This document shows, piece by piece, positions 46,690-57,974 of a stretch of DNA of 64,000 nucleotides. How positions within the stretch are numbered: position 1 is the first letter of the stretch; each line of letters opens with the position of its first letter. Source of the DNA: Gonocerus acuteangulatus (taxonomy: Eukaryota; Arthropoda; Insecta; Hemiptera; Coreidae); contig OX328130.1 of the NCBI GenBank assembly GCA_946811695.1, positions 72,631,597 to 72,695,596 of the forward strand, read 5' to 3'. The notes beneath the pieces are model-generated. The model had not been told where the DNA came from and did no database searches. It saw only the letters and a program-made list of their open reading frames with translations. The position numbers and the translations under genes were made by a program.

Positions 46690-47125
46690 CCATCTCTAAG
46701 TAAAGGCCTCTCCTTGGTTGTTGCATATGATTCTGTCTTGTGCAGACCTCCACTAAAGCGTGCCACAAAACCTATCCATATCATCCCTCCATCTCTGGAA
46801 TGGTCTACCTCTTCTCCAATGAGCAGTCCAAAGGTATCCAGTCGGTAGTCCTTCTTGCCCATCTTCCTTCTTCCATACGTGCCAGATGTCCTGCCCATGT
46901 CCATTTCTGCTTAAGTGCAGCTGCACACAGCTCACATCTTCCACGCCAGTCTTTCTACGGATTGTCCTATTTCTTATTTTTTGGCTCTTTCGAATTCCGA
47001 GCATACTCCTGTCCAATGCATATTGGGTTACCCTAAGCTGATTCTCATATTCTTTTTGTCAATGTCTGCGAGCCATAGATCATAAGTGGCGGGATCATAC
47101 AGGAGTTCATCACACGGGCTTTTAG
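46690..47125 (-). pseudogene. RTE-like LINE C-terminus, frameshifted
   Basis: Minus-strand pieces in different frames read in order: MIPPLMIYGSQTLT, RVTQYALDRSMLGI, KIRNRTIRRKTGVEDV, WTWAGHLARMEEGRWARR, and GRPFQRWRDDMDRF. This matches the tail of endonuclease-reverse transcriptase proteins (RAMLGI.L.DRIRN..IR..T...D......KW.WAGH.AR...RW...GRP..RW.D). At least two frameshifts. Opposite orientation to the LINE piece on its left. Confidence 0.8.
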
Positions 47126-47195
47126 ATCTACACTCAAATTGATCTAAAAAATGACTTTAAGAGCCCAGTATTTCTTCCCACTAATGACTATTTGA

Positions 47196-48197
47196 CAGAG
47201 ATGGGCATAATTTTATTTATAAATAAAAATACGAATTTATTCGTACTTTATACATTTGTTGAATACGAATATAAATAAATTCGTACTTCATATATTTGTG
47301 AATACGAATATAAATAAATTCGTATTCATAAGTGTGAATACGAATTTATTTTTATTCACATATATTAAATATAAAAATACAAATAAAATTAAATTCGCAA
47401 ATTTTTCTGCGAATAAAAATAAATTCACAGAAAAAATTGTAAATAATCACAAAAAATGTGAATATTTACAAAAAATCAAGCGATTAGAAAAAAAATCACA
47501 TTAAAATATACGAATAAAAATTTATTCACATTATAATTTGTGAATAAAAATTTATTCACAATAAAATTCGCAAATAAATCATGAATTTATTCGTATTAAG
47601 ATGATATTACGAAAGTTACTGAAGGTGATTTTTTTTTTTTAAGGCATTTAACGTCTAGGTTATTAGCGCCTAGATTTTTTGTTTACCCCGAGTCCGCCGC
47701 GGGACCACCAGCCATGCTGCAGGGCAACAGTTTGTCATCTGTACCTCCATCAAAAAAAAAAAAATCACCTTCAATAACTTTTGTAATATCATCTTAATAC
47801 GAGGAAATTCATAATTTATTTGCGAATTTTATTGTGAATAAATTTTTATTCACAAATTATAATGTGAATAAATTTTTATTCGTATATTTTAATGTGATTT
47901 TTTTTGTAATCACTTGATTTTTTGTAAATATTCACATTTTTTGTGATTATTTACAATTTTTTCTGTGAATTTATTTTTATTCGCAGAAAAATTTGCGAAT
48001 AAAATTTTATTTGTATTTTTATATTTAATATATGTGAATAAAAATAAATTCGTATTCACACTTATGAATACGAATTTATTTATATTCGTATTCACAAATA
48101 TATGAAGTACGAATTAGTTTTATATTCGTATTCACAAATGTATAAAGTACGAATAAATTCGTATTTTTATTTATAAATAAAATTATGTCCATCTCTG
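47196..48197. mobile_element. hAT-type foldback element, second copy, 1002 bp
   Basis: Ends CAGAGATGGGCATAA and (inverted) CAGAGATGGACATAA. CTATTTGA is duplicated exactly at 47188-47195 and 48198-48205. The arms match the 17502-18465 copy. The loop, bounded by T- and A-runs, holds the same retroposon-like piece in the opposite orientation (ttaacgtctaggttattagc, then gcgccta, ccaccagccatgctgcag). No coding capacity. Confidence 0.93.
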
Positions 48198-48609
48198 CTA
48201 TTTGACGGTTGACTTCTTTCACGTTACCATCGTAAAAAAAAATAGGTTTTCTGAGCAATAGAGAAACACTCATAAAAATTTTTAAATTTTCCGAATTGCA
48301 ATGAATGGTTAGCTAAACTACTAGAAAGTCCGTCACGCAGGAGCTTAATAACTAAGCACTTTCCTCAGAATTTGGGTAGTGTAGACTGCATTACTGAATA
48401 ATTTGCTGTAAATAACCTATATAGATAAATAAAATAAATGAAAACATAAATTGTTCTACTCTTTTGCATTTTTTACGAGCAGCTGTTTCAATTATTAATT
48501 TTCTAATTAATTTCCTTTTAGAGTTTTGGAAGCGTAGATCGTCGGGGTTTCGGTCAATGTTCTTATTCAATAAAACACATTTTATATGCTAAAATGTATA
48601 TTTATTGCC

Positions 48610-48645
48610 GCCAACGTTTCGGCTTGCTATACAAGCCATCTTCAG
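48610..48645 (-). ncRNA. Hammerhead-like ribozyme motif, copy D
   Basis: Minus strand: GCC, CTGAAGA, one T, stem GGCTTG/CAAGCC, GAA, ACGT, T, GGC. GCC and GGC can form stem I. Outward-facing at the left end of the palindrome. Same sequence as copy E. Confidence 0.6.
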
Positions 48646-48702
48646 GGCTGTAAAAACATATATGGTGTAACAATCGTAAGGACAGAACCAATAACAAAAA
48701 CA

Positions 48703-48742
<40 letters not shown>

Positions 48743-48791
48743 TAGAAACATTAACATAAATATCAGTACCTATATGCTTGAAAATATATAC

Positions 48792-48842
<51 letters not shown>

Positions 48843-48943
48843 TATATACATACAAACACACATATATATACATATACATATATGTATACATACACACACA
48901 CATATATGTATATATACATACGAATACATACATGCACATATAT

Positions 48944-48996
<53 letters not shown>

Positions 48997-49112
48997 ATAA
49001 TAATAGCAATATAAATAAATATAACTGTATAGTGACATACCTATTGCTAGAAACATTAACATAAATATGGGTACCTATATGCTTGAAAATACAAATATAA
49101 ATATATATATAC

Positions 49113-49181
<69 letters not shown>

Positions 49182-49995
49182 GTATAATAATAGCAATATA
49201 AATAAATATACATGTATATGGTATCCAAGCGAATACAGTACGGGTGTCATAGTAACATACCTATTGAGAAGATTGAGAACTGTCCCGTTTCAAGAAGAGA
49301 ACATTTCTGAAGACTGGAAGGATGGGTCAGATAGTAGAGAATGGGGGGAGGGGGTGGATAGGAGTGGGGCTAGGAGTAAGGAGACATAGAGGGTAAAGAC
49401 CGCGGTAAAGATAAAGGACTTGCCGATGGATATTGCAGGTACAGGGAAGGATTGGGCCAGTGCTAGACCGGAGAGGATGGGGGTGAGGGGGTTGGGGAAA
49501 GTCAACCTGGGAGTAAGGACAGAGGGACAGCGGTAAAGATAAAGGACTTGTCGGTGGGTATTGCAGGTACAAGGAAGGATCAGACGGTGTGTGGGAATCC
49601 TTCCTTGTACCTGCAATACCCACCGACAAGTCCTTTATCTTTACCGCTGTCCCTCTGTCCTTACTCCCAGGTTGACTTTCCCCAACCCCCTCACCCCCAT
49701 CCTCTCCGGTCTAGCACTGGCCCAATCCTTCCCTGTACCTGCAATATCCATCGGCAAGTCCTTTATCTTTACCGCGGTCTTTACCCTCTATGTCTCCTTA
49801 CTCCTAGCCCCACTCCTATCCACCCCCTCCCCCCATTCTCTACTATCTGACCCATCCTTCCAGTCTTCAGAAATGTTCTCTTCTTGAAACGGGACAGTTC
49901 TCAATCTTCTCAATAGGTATGTTACTATGACACCCGTACTGTATTCGCTTGGATACCATATACATGTATATTTATTTATATTGCTATTATTATAC

Positions 49996-50058
<63 letters not shown>

Positions 50059-50174
50059 GTATATATATATTTATATTTGTATTTTCAAGCATATAGGTAC
50101 CCATATTTATGTTAATGTTTCTAGCAATAGGTATGTCACTATACAGTTATATTTATTTATATTGCTATTATTAT

Positions 50175-50225
<51 letters not shown>

Positions 50226-50326
50226 ATATATGTGCATGTATGTATTCGTATGTATATATACATATATGTGTGTGTGTATGTATACATATATGTATATGTA
50301 TATATATGTGTGTTTGTATGTATATA

Positions 50327-50375
<49 letters not shown>

Positions 50376-50424
50376 GTATATATTTTCAAGCATATAGGTA
50401 CTGATATTTATGTTAATGTTTCTA

Positions 50425-50462
<38 letters not shown>

Positions 50463-50519
50463 TGTTTTTGTTATTGGTTCTGTCCTTACGATTGTTACAC
50501 CATATATGTTTTTACAGCC

Positions 50520-50556
50520 CTGAAGATGGCTTGTATAGCAAGCCGAAACGTTGGCG
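50520..50556 (+). ncRNA. Hammerhead-like ribozyme motif, copy E
   Basis: Plus strand: GCC, CTGAAGA, one T, stem GGCTTG/CAAGCC, GAA, ACGT, T, GGC, then AATAAA about 5 nt on. Outward-facing at the right end of the palindrome, mirror image of copy D. Confidence 0.6.
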
Positions 50557-51220
50557 GCAATAAATATACATTTTAGCATATAAAATGTGTTTTATTGAAT
50601 AAGAACATTGACCGAAACCCCGACGATCTACGCTTCCTACTTCTGAACGGTCGACCATATCTTCTCAATTTTAGAGTTTTGTGTATGCGGGGTACTACAC
50701 TACGTACTAAATACACAAAGCTTCACATTTTGATCTATTGATCTTGATGAGTTTCGCGAACCTACGTTTGGCGGAAGAATTCAATTAAAACATAGTACAA
50801 AGTAACACCCCCCCCCTTCCGATAGACCGATTTAGTTCATTTTCATATCACTTCTTTCTTATTAGATACCCAGGACGTATAAACAGTTTCGTTACAATAA
50901 AACAGAAATTACGACCGGTATAAGGAAATTAGTCATTTCTGTCCGGAGTAATCCGATTTAGTTTATTTTTATAACAAATTTTTCTCTTCAGTTGACCATA
51001 ACGATTACCGAGTTTCGTTAGAATACAAAAAATATTATGGCTGGTATTGGCAAATATCTACTTCGGCTCCAGAGTAAACCCCACCTCAACATGGACCGAT
51101 TTTGTTGTTTAACGAACTCGTTCAATCGTTTGATGGAATAATACTACATTCCAAGTTTCATGGCGAAAAAACAAAAACTCTGGCCTATATCGTGTTAACG
51201 GACACATATATAACTATATA

Positions 51221-51271
<51 letters not shown>

Positions 51272-51273
<2 letters not shown>

Positions 51274-51612
51274 CAGTCCCGTAACAGGCCACAAGGGCCC
51301 AGAGGGGCAGATACTGTAGAGGTATTTGATTCTTGACCATACGGCACACTAGGGAGATAGTGTGGTCAATACTATGCTCCAGCCGCCTGATTTTCCCCTT
51401 GGCTGCTTCGACTGCTAGAGTCATTAGCACCCAAGGTACCCATTATTAATTAAATTAATTAAAGGCTGGGTGAGCCTAGGGACGATCTGGGACCCCAAAT
51501 CCAACCCTCGAACGGCAGCACTAGAAGAAAAAATATTTAGTGCGCGCTCGGGTTTTGAACCTGGTCCTCCAGTTCATTAGTCGAGTGCTCTACCACTGAG
51601 CTAACCTCGCCC

Positions 51613-51614
<2 letters not shown>
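51272..51614 (-). mobile_element. SINE, tRNA family 3, full length
   Basis: Minus strand starts GGGGGCGAGGTTAGCTCAG (a good tRNA A box), with B box ggttcaaaacccgag, the same long body as 31723-32080 and the 3' end cctgttacgggactgat. Inserted in the TA tract of F copy 7, so its target duplication cannot be told from the repeat. Confidence 0.9.
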
Positions 51615-51669
<55 letters not shown>

Positions 51670-51799
51670 TATATAAATTTGAACGGGGGTCATTTTCGGT
51701 GTCTCGTAGGTAGGATCGATAAAGATTCGAAGAAATTTTCCAAAAATTTCTTCACAAGTGCAACCTCAATAGCTACTTTCCTTCGGAGGAAAGTGCTAA

Positions 51800-52186
51800 A
51801 AATTAATAAACATAAACTAGTCTAGTAGTGTATTTTATGGTTTGTTGTTTCTCTTCTGGTTTACATTTAATGTAGTGGTCGGTCTGCTGAGAAAAGTAGG
51901 CAGTACGCAGAGTGTTAAAAGATATATATTTTGAATTTGAATTCTTTAAGAAAATTTGACAATTGTATTTTGAAAAAAGTCCTTAAATCCCTTATATGGG
52001 TAGGTTTGTGGTGATTGGAGTGGTTCTCCGAAACTGGGTCGATATCACAATGGAGTATCTTCCTTTAGGAGAGAGTAAACTTAGAGAAAAGTTTCAGCGT
52101 TTAACTTTTTTTCTTCTTCTTTCTAACGTTTCCTCTGCTGGAGACTGTATCATTTACCCTTCACGTCACATACTTACAAATACTTG
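51800..52186. other. No gene recognised
   Basis: The 79-codon frame from 51996 runs into the palindrome arm and is not supported. Confidence 0.4.
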
Positions 52187-52502
52187 TAGAGTAATGCACA
52201 GAAGGATATTACTTTCAAAAGAGTTTTATGCTTAATTATAGAGTAATTCTCTTAGTTTTCCAGATATGAAATGTTTTCGGATCTTGGTATATTTTCTAAA
52301 ATATCTCGAAAACGGTTGGGAAATCGTGGTAAGTAAACGGAATAGTTACCGTTTACTTTCCACGATTTCCCAACCGTTTTCGAGATATTTTAGAAAATAT
52401 ACCAAGATCCGAAAACATTTCATATCTGGAAAACTAAGAGAATTACTCTATAATTAAGCATAAAACTCTTTTGAAAGTAATATCCTTCTGTGCATTACTC
52501 TA
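52187..52502. repeat. Near-perfect 316-bp palindrome
   Basis: Arms of about 150 bp around position 52344 differ at about one base (gtggtaagtaaacgg against ccgtttactttccac). The arm sequence includes aaatatctcgaaaacggttg, which belongs to the G family. The palindrome looks like a recent inverted duplication of a G-family piece, or an assembly artefact. Confidence 0.95.
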
Positions 52503-52620
52503 AAGGATACTAAATTCCCTACAAAAAAGATTCTGATTTAATTTTCGATAGGGAGATGTCAATCGGAGAAATAAGCGCTTAAAACGTCGAAATTGTTAGT
52601 TTTGTTCTTTTCAATAGGGT
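52503..52620 (-). repeat. G-family fragment
   Basis: aaaaaagattctgattt, tcaatcggagaaataagcgc and tttgttcttttc match the distal part of G copy 2 in the same orientation. Confidence 0.7.
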
Positions 52621-53041
52621 TCTAAAAGTGATGGTTTTGTGTCATTAAAGAGTGGATATTTAGCATATTGCTAGTACAACAAGAAGGAAGATGGCGAATG
52701 GAGAAGCCTTTCTCAAAAAGGTATTTCTGATGGAGGAAGTAAACGCCATCGGCTATTGTCTCTGCGCCATCATTAAAAACTTTTTGATTGGTCTCCCCCG
52801 GGAAGACAACCCCTGCAGAATATTATACTCCTTGGATTTTGATTTGGAGAAGAGAGGCGGGGTTATCAAGTAATCCCCTTCACCCTTGTACAATGATCTT
52901 CCCCAATCACAACATTGCAAATTTAAATTTTACCCACTCAATAACTGACTTCCCTAAAGGTATTTTGTTTATTCTAACAAAACCACTGATTATTTAAGGA
53001 AATGAAAGGCAAATTTTCCTTAACTCGGTCAACAAAGCAGC

Positions 53042-53093
<52 letters not shown>

Positions 53094-53200
53094 AACCCCA
53101 GCAAAATCTAGACAAAAGTAATACAAAACTGTAGTCTAGTAAATAAACAGTAATAAGAGCTGAAGTAAATATATTAATGGCATAGAAATATATATATTTA
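52621..53200. other. No gene recognised; A-run
   Basis: A 60-codon frame at 52691-52873 lacks any domain. An A-run of about 50 bases lies at 53042-53091 and may be the tail of an unidentified retroposon. Confidence 0.4.
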
Positions 53201-53202
53201 TA

Positions 53203-53600
53203 AATACTAGCTGTTACCCGCTGTGAAATGCTACACCTACTTTCTGCATCTAGAAAAGCAAAAATAAATTAGAAACCAAATAAGTAATATTAAAATATAA
53301 TAACGCGAAACTTCAACTGTTCGGGTTCCCAGTTTCGATTCCGTGACCTCCGAACATCAATACGGTTTAAACATCCCTGGGTAAAGACATACATGTGTAC
53401 CAAGTTTTGTCAAAATCGGTCAAACAGTGTGGATTTGTATAAAGAACAAACATACAGACAGTCAGTTTGTAGACGTTTTAGACGTTGCTTACGAAACTCC
53501 CCGGATCAAGATCTACCTGGTGCCAAGGTTGGTCAAAATCGGTCAAACGGTGTGGATTTGTATAAGGAACAAACAGATAATTATATAATATAATCGTAAA
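53203..53600 (+). repeat. Repeat fragment with CTAGCTGTTACCCGCTGTG and duplicated AAATCGGTCAAAC blocks
   Basis: Contains two direct copies of a block with gtcaaaatcggtcaaac and gtgtggatttgtataa followed by gaacaaac (near 53410 and 53540). Such phrases are typical of decayed arthropod interspersed repeats. Type undetermined. Confidence 0.55.
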
Positions 53601-54420
53601 TGTTTCAGCGCACAGTGGTGTATTTGCCCTGAAAAGCTGGCCAAAAGTCCATTTTGTAAAAATTATCCGAGACGAAAATGAATTAGTGCTAAAAATAGTT
53701 GAATAGTTTGTGTACAACGTGTAAGGCTAATTTTTGACCTGACATTGCCTGTAAGCCAGGCGTACCACAACAAAGTCTACAGTCCTTAATAGAACACCGA
53801 CTTCTTAACTGTGTTTACTTCTTATTTATCTGTGTTTTCACGAGTTTAGAATTTTTATTGCAATTTTGATTCGGGATAACTCTGAAGCAGATAAACGAGA
53901 GTACATTTATTGATTTTTGGCAATAATTAGGCCATTTGTTAATTAGTTTGACCTCATGAGAAAATATGAAATATATTGGCCTTTTTAACGTCAAATTTGA
54001 CATAACTCGAAGGTTTTTGTTATACTTCCAAGCATTTCCAACAAGTTGTTTTTATATGAATATTTAAAGGAAGTATTCAGCTTTAAGAATATATAATCAG
54101 AAATCGCGGATTCGCGCGGATGAGAGTGTACATGCCAGTTAATGTCAAAGTTCACGAAAGCATTTCTTATGTTTGTCGTTTTCCGGAGTCAAAATAATGA
54201 CTAGACAAAATGTATTTGACGTCATGTGTTAAAGAAAAGAACCTTAATTATAAAGAACAATTAGATGTGCTAATAGCCTCACAAAAAAAACTAGAATAAA
54301 ATAAAATAAAAATTTAAAAAAATAAAAACTAGAATTTGGCTAGAATTCTTTGTTAAGATATGACGATTATTCTGAAAAAACAAATAAATTAAATCAAGCA
54401 CATAAAAAAGGAGTAAAAAA
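53601..54420. other. No gene recognised
   Basis: AT-rich; starts with a gcgcacagtggtg phrase also seen near 17280. Confidence 0.4.
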
Positions 54421-55218
54421 AAATGAAGTGTGGCTTGAGGGTAGGTTATTGTTACCAAGGGCAAAAATGAAGTGTGGCTTGAGGGTAGATTATTGTTACC
54501 AAGGGCAAAAATGAAGTGTGGCTTGAGGGTAGATTATTGTTACCAAGGGCAAAAATGAAGTGTGGCTTGAGGGTAGATTATTGTTACCAAGGGCAAAAAT
54601 GAAGTGTGGCTTGAGGGTAGATTATTGTTACCAAGGGCAAAAATGAAGTGTGGCTTGAGGGTAGATTATTGTTACCAAGGGCAAAAATGAAGTGTGGCTT
54701 AAGGGTAGATTATTGTTACCAAGGGCAAAAATGAAGTGTGGCTTGAGGGTAGATTATTGTTACCAAGGGCAAAAATGAAGTGTGGCTTGAGGGTAGATTA
54801 TTGTTACCAAGGGCAAAAATGAAGTGTGGCTTGAGGGTAGATTATTGTTACCAAGGGCAAAAATGAAGTGTGGCTTGAGGGTAGATTGTTGTTACCAAGG
54901 GCAAAAATGAAGTGTGGCTTGAGGGTAGATTATTGTTAACAAGGGCAAAAATGAAGTGTGGCTTGAGGGTAGATTATTGTTACCAAGGGCAAAAATGAAG
55001 TGTGGCTTGAGGGTAGATTATTGTTACCAAGGGCAAAAATGAAGTGTGGCTTGAGGGTAGATTATTGTTACCAAGGGCAAAAATGAAGTGTGGCTTGAGG
55101 GTAGATTATTGTTACCAAGGGCAAAAATGAAGTGTGGCTTGAGGGTAGATTATTGTTACCAAGGGCAAAAATGAAGTGTGGCTTGAGGGTAGATTATTGT
55201 TACCAAGGGCAAAAATGA
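54421..55218 (+). repeat. 44-bp tandem array, about 18 copies
   Basis: Unit aaatgaagtgtggcttgagg followed by gtagattattgttaccaagg and gcaa. Units are almost identical; single changes are gtaggtt in the first, ttaaggg near 54700, gattgtt near 54885 and gttaacaag near 54937. Confidence 0.98.
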
Positions 55219-55284
55219 AACATGGGAGACCATTTTATAGATTCTAAGAATCCAATGGGCGCAGCCGAAGACAGTAAGAGAGAA

Positions 55285-55480
55285 AAGTTCCATACTACTA
55301 CTGGTTCAATGGAATTGCTGTATGCTACACAGATGTTTTTCTGGAGGTAATCCTCAAGCTGGTGATATATTAAGGATATAATGAGGTCATAACTAGCTCC
55401 CATCCCGTGCAAATAAATACAAGGATGCTTATTCAAAATTGACATTATTTTCTCAGTGATTTCAAGGAAGTGGTGTATAT
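55285..55480 (-). pseudogene. Possible Rpp20/Pop7-like (Alba-fold) fragment
   Basis: The minus-strand frame contains FLEITEKIMSILNK, then PCIYLHGMGASYDLI, HQLEDYLQKNICVA, and SIEPVV. This resembles the IYxHGxGxAIxxAxxIALQL...VxANTSTVELV stretch of the RNase P/MRP subunit Rpp20 (Pop7). It is short, has lost much of the expected core, and begins inside a (GT)n tract, so it would be a decayed copy. I am not sure; it could be chance. The GT tract lies at about 55484-55562. Confidence 0.25.
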
Positions 55481-55565
55481 GTAGGTGTGTGTGTGTGTGT
55501 GTTTGTGTGTGCGTGCGCGTGGGTGGGTGAGTGTGTGTAGGCGTGTCTGCATGTGTGTGTGTCAT

Positions 55566-56468
55566 CTGTTAACATTGATAGTCAATGTATAAAAATATAT
55601 GTATTATACCTAACATTAATAAATTATTTAAAACAAAAAAATCCTTATATTGCCTTAAACCCATTAATGAAATCATATATTGCCCATTATTCAGAGTATA
55701 TGATCAAAGAAAATGGATTAAGCATCACAAATATTTTTGGCCAAGAATATCAGTCCTCTACCCCACTGTGCAGCGTTCAAAGTAAGATTACTCTATATCG
55801 CCGGTTATATCACGGGCGTGGTCGTTAAACGTTGAATGTACATGTTCAGGACATAGTTTAATCAAAAGTTGGGAGAGCAATTATGTAGTATAGTAACAAC
55901 ACTGTAAAATAAGAAATCGTCCGAAAAGATACCCAACATTACGAAGAAAGATTAAAGCAAGCAATCAACAAGGATTTTCATCGCTTTCAACAAGATGAGA
56001 GGCACTTGAGAACTTTACAGGTGTAAAGCCGCTTCCGCTGTAACAGATCGTTCATCTAACGGCTCTCGTTGGTCTTTTTCTCCCGTTCGGCGGAGAAATG
56101 TCAGCCGAGGATGTCCGCGTAACGTTTACTGCTGTAGTAAATTAGCAGTAAACGTACTACAGTTTCCTGGGCGAAGTAACAGTCCTTCCAGAATCACCGT
56201 ATCCTCAATCCTTAAGCACCGGATGCTCTAAAAAAAAAATAAAGGAGAAAGGATAGAATAAACGGTTAGGAAATACTGCACTTAAAGAAGTCTTCTACGT
56301 GCGCCGTAAAAACTAAGTACTAAGTCCCACTGACGATCCAATAACGACTTCAACTTCAGGACGAATTTGTAAGATTTGATTTTGAGTTTTCCATTTAAAA
56401 TATTTCAATTTCTTTAATTCTGAGACCAATAGCGCAATAAATTAATATTAATACATACTCACACACAG

Positions 56469-56512
<44 letters not shown>

Positions 56513-56613
56513 AAACATTTTGTCAGAAAATTTCTGAGGTTTTAATTATTGAACACATTATTAATTGCAAAAGATCTTCAACCATCTTTATTTATTCACC
56601 TCAACCATTTTGA
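55566..56613. other. No gene recognised
   Basis: The 91-codon frame at 55553-55828 has no domain. A CA/TA microsatellite lies at about 56459-56508. Confidence 0.4.
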
Positions 56614-56626
56614 TTTATTGCTTATT

Positions 56627-56808
56627 TTTATTTTTTAACGACGCATCGACAAATCTGGGCCATTAGCGCCTACATCTAGGGTGCAGCCAGGAATATTCTG
56701 AACGAGCCGTGAGATGAGAAAATTCCTGCCGCCGCGGCATGCCGGTGGGGATCGAACAATCTCCTGCTTATGAATCTAAGGCGCTAGCCACGAGACCAAG
56801 CGAACCCC
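56627..56808 (-). mobile_element. SINE, tRNA family 2, full length, 182 bp
   Basis: Minus strand: head ggggttcgcttggtctcg, A-box region gtggctagcgcc, B box GTTCGATCCCC, body cctggctgcaccctag, terminal hairpin near GGCGC..GCGTC, TTAAAAAATAAAAA tail. The 13-bp duplication TTTATTGCTTATT is exact at 56614-56626 and 56809-56821. Confidence 0.92.
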
Positions 56809-56821
56809 TTTATTGCTTATT

Positions 56822-57714
56822 ATTTTCCTTTTTTTTACATTTTTAAAGTTTCGTCCTCATAAAGCTAGAAGAAAAACACATTCTATTATCTTCAATGTCA
56901 ATAAGAACCCTCCCCCCTATTTTTGCTATGTAATTACAATAATAAGTCCCCAATTAATTTTCTTAAAATTATCTTTTAAAGCTAATATTACCTTCAACTT
57001 ATTTGTCCACAATTCATTCGCCCTTTTTTAAAATAAATTTTTTGTTAGCCAAAATGTACTATGAACTTGGTTTATTCTGGTTGTGAAGACATTTGTTATG
57101 AAACTCAATTATCCTTAGTTTATTTGGAGTAGGGAAAAATGTGGTACCTAATTATGGCTCTCGGTTAGTTTTAGGGGCAATGTAGGCTTCGTCGTTGTCA
57201 GTCAAACGAAATCGGATCGGGAGAAATACGGGTCCTATGTAGGTGGTCCAAATTCTAAAGGGATTTTGATGACCATTGTGTTAAAAATTTAAACTTCTGT
57301 ACACTCATTATGGGTTAAACAAAAAGAGCGAACATTTAAAGGCTGTAATATTTATTTTACGCCTGTGTATATTCCGTGGCTCCCTAATAAGCCATTACAT
57401 GAGCCGAAACACGCTTTGAAGAAAGCGTGGCCTAAGCGAAGCCTCGTAAGAGTTAACAGTGGAGAACAGCATTGCCTTTTTACTCTTCTCCCCTTTTCTC
57501 TCGGATGGAAGTTAACAGGACGATGAATAAAATACCAGCTCTTTCCCATGCATCTTTTATTATCTCGAGTGCGTTTGGGAAGCTAGGTCACATCTCACTA
57601 TATTACTCGAGGACTTTTAGACTTTGCTGTACTTAAAAAAAAAAATAAAAAAAATTACTTCTTGGTAGAAATCGGCTTCTTACTGCAACACGATTTTTGT
57701 TGTTCTTTTTTTAG
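56822..57714. other. No gene recognised
   Basis: The minus-strand region 57352-57590 (pieces ggcttcgcttaggccacgc and ttcggctcatgtaatgg) may be a piece of an unidentified repeat. No protein supported. Confidence 0.35.
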
Positions 57715-57815
57715 GTAGCTCCGTTCCAGTCCATAGATTAAAAAGACTTAACCCTCCACTGGTGGGACTCGAACCCTCCTTCTCCATGAGAATCTAAGGC
57801 GTTAGCTACTTATCA
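57715..57815 (-). mobile_element. tRNA-derived SINE fragment, family 4
   Basis: The minus strand has gtagctaacgccttagattc and the B box GGGTTCGAGTCCCACC, then ggagggttaagtctttttaat. Promoter-like head with a short body; differs from families 1-3. Confidence 0.6.
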
Positions 57816-57899
57816 AATTATTTTAATTGTTAATATGAGCTTAAATGGTTTAGAAAAGTAATAACTGTCAAAGTTCTACGAAATATAATCATATATTTC

Positions 57900-57905
57900 A
57901 TATAA

Positions 57906-57970
<65 letters not shown>
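57900..57970. repeat. (TA)n microsatellite
   Basis: TA tract directly left of the foldback element. Confidence 0.95.

Positions 57971-57972
<2 letters not shown>

Positions 57973-57974
<2 letters not shown>

Larger units (their letters stand above)
48529..50668. mobile_element. 2.1-kb palindromic element with hammerhead-like ends (Penelope-like, non-autonomous, inferred)
   Basis: Arms 48529-49580 and 49597-50636 are nearly identical inverted copies around a 16-nt spacer. A 32-nt unpaired tail (50637-50668) follows the right arm. TTTTAGAGTTTTG (13 bp) is duplicated at 48516-48528 and 50669-50681; F copy 2 shows the uninterrupted site. From the outside in, each arm holds a GACCGAAACCCCGACG block, an AATAAA, an outward-reading hammerhead-like motif, an A- or T-run, TA-rich tracts and a purine-biased core. 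The core contains a direct repeat of about 50 bp (cggtaaagataaaggactt). A variable-length duplication, inverted terminal units, a short tail and hammerhead motifs are known features of Penelope-like elements. No reverse transcriptase is present, so the assignment is inference. Frames in both arms are mirror copies and not called. Confidence 0.85.
48325..51799 (-). repeat. F-family interspersed repeat, copy 7, twice interrupted
   Basis: Starts gaaagtccgtcacgcaggag and ends ggaggaaagtgctaaaa at 51799. It is split by the palindromic element at 48529-50668 and, within its TA tract, by a SINE at 51272-51614. Comparison with F copy 2 gives the empty site of the palindrome insertion exactly. Confidence 0.85.

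Noticed and set aside
49290..49887. 100- and 108-codon frames in the palindrome core, present on both strands
   Set aside because: The two copies are the same arm read twice. The low-complexity P/L/S composition follows from the purine-biased DNA. No domain seen.
48642..50579. Several frames of 95-155 codons around the 2.1-kb palindrome
   Set aside because: They are built from TA tracts (YIYIYI) and A- or T-runs, and they occur as mirror copies in both arms.
54421..55218. CRISPR-like 44-bp repeats
   Set aside because: Head-to-tail tandem without spacers.
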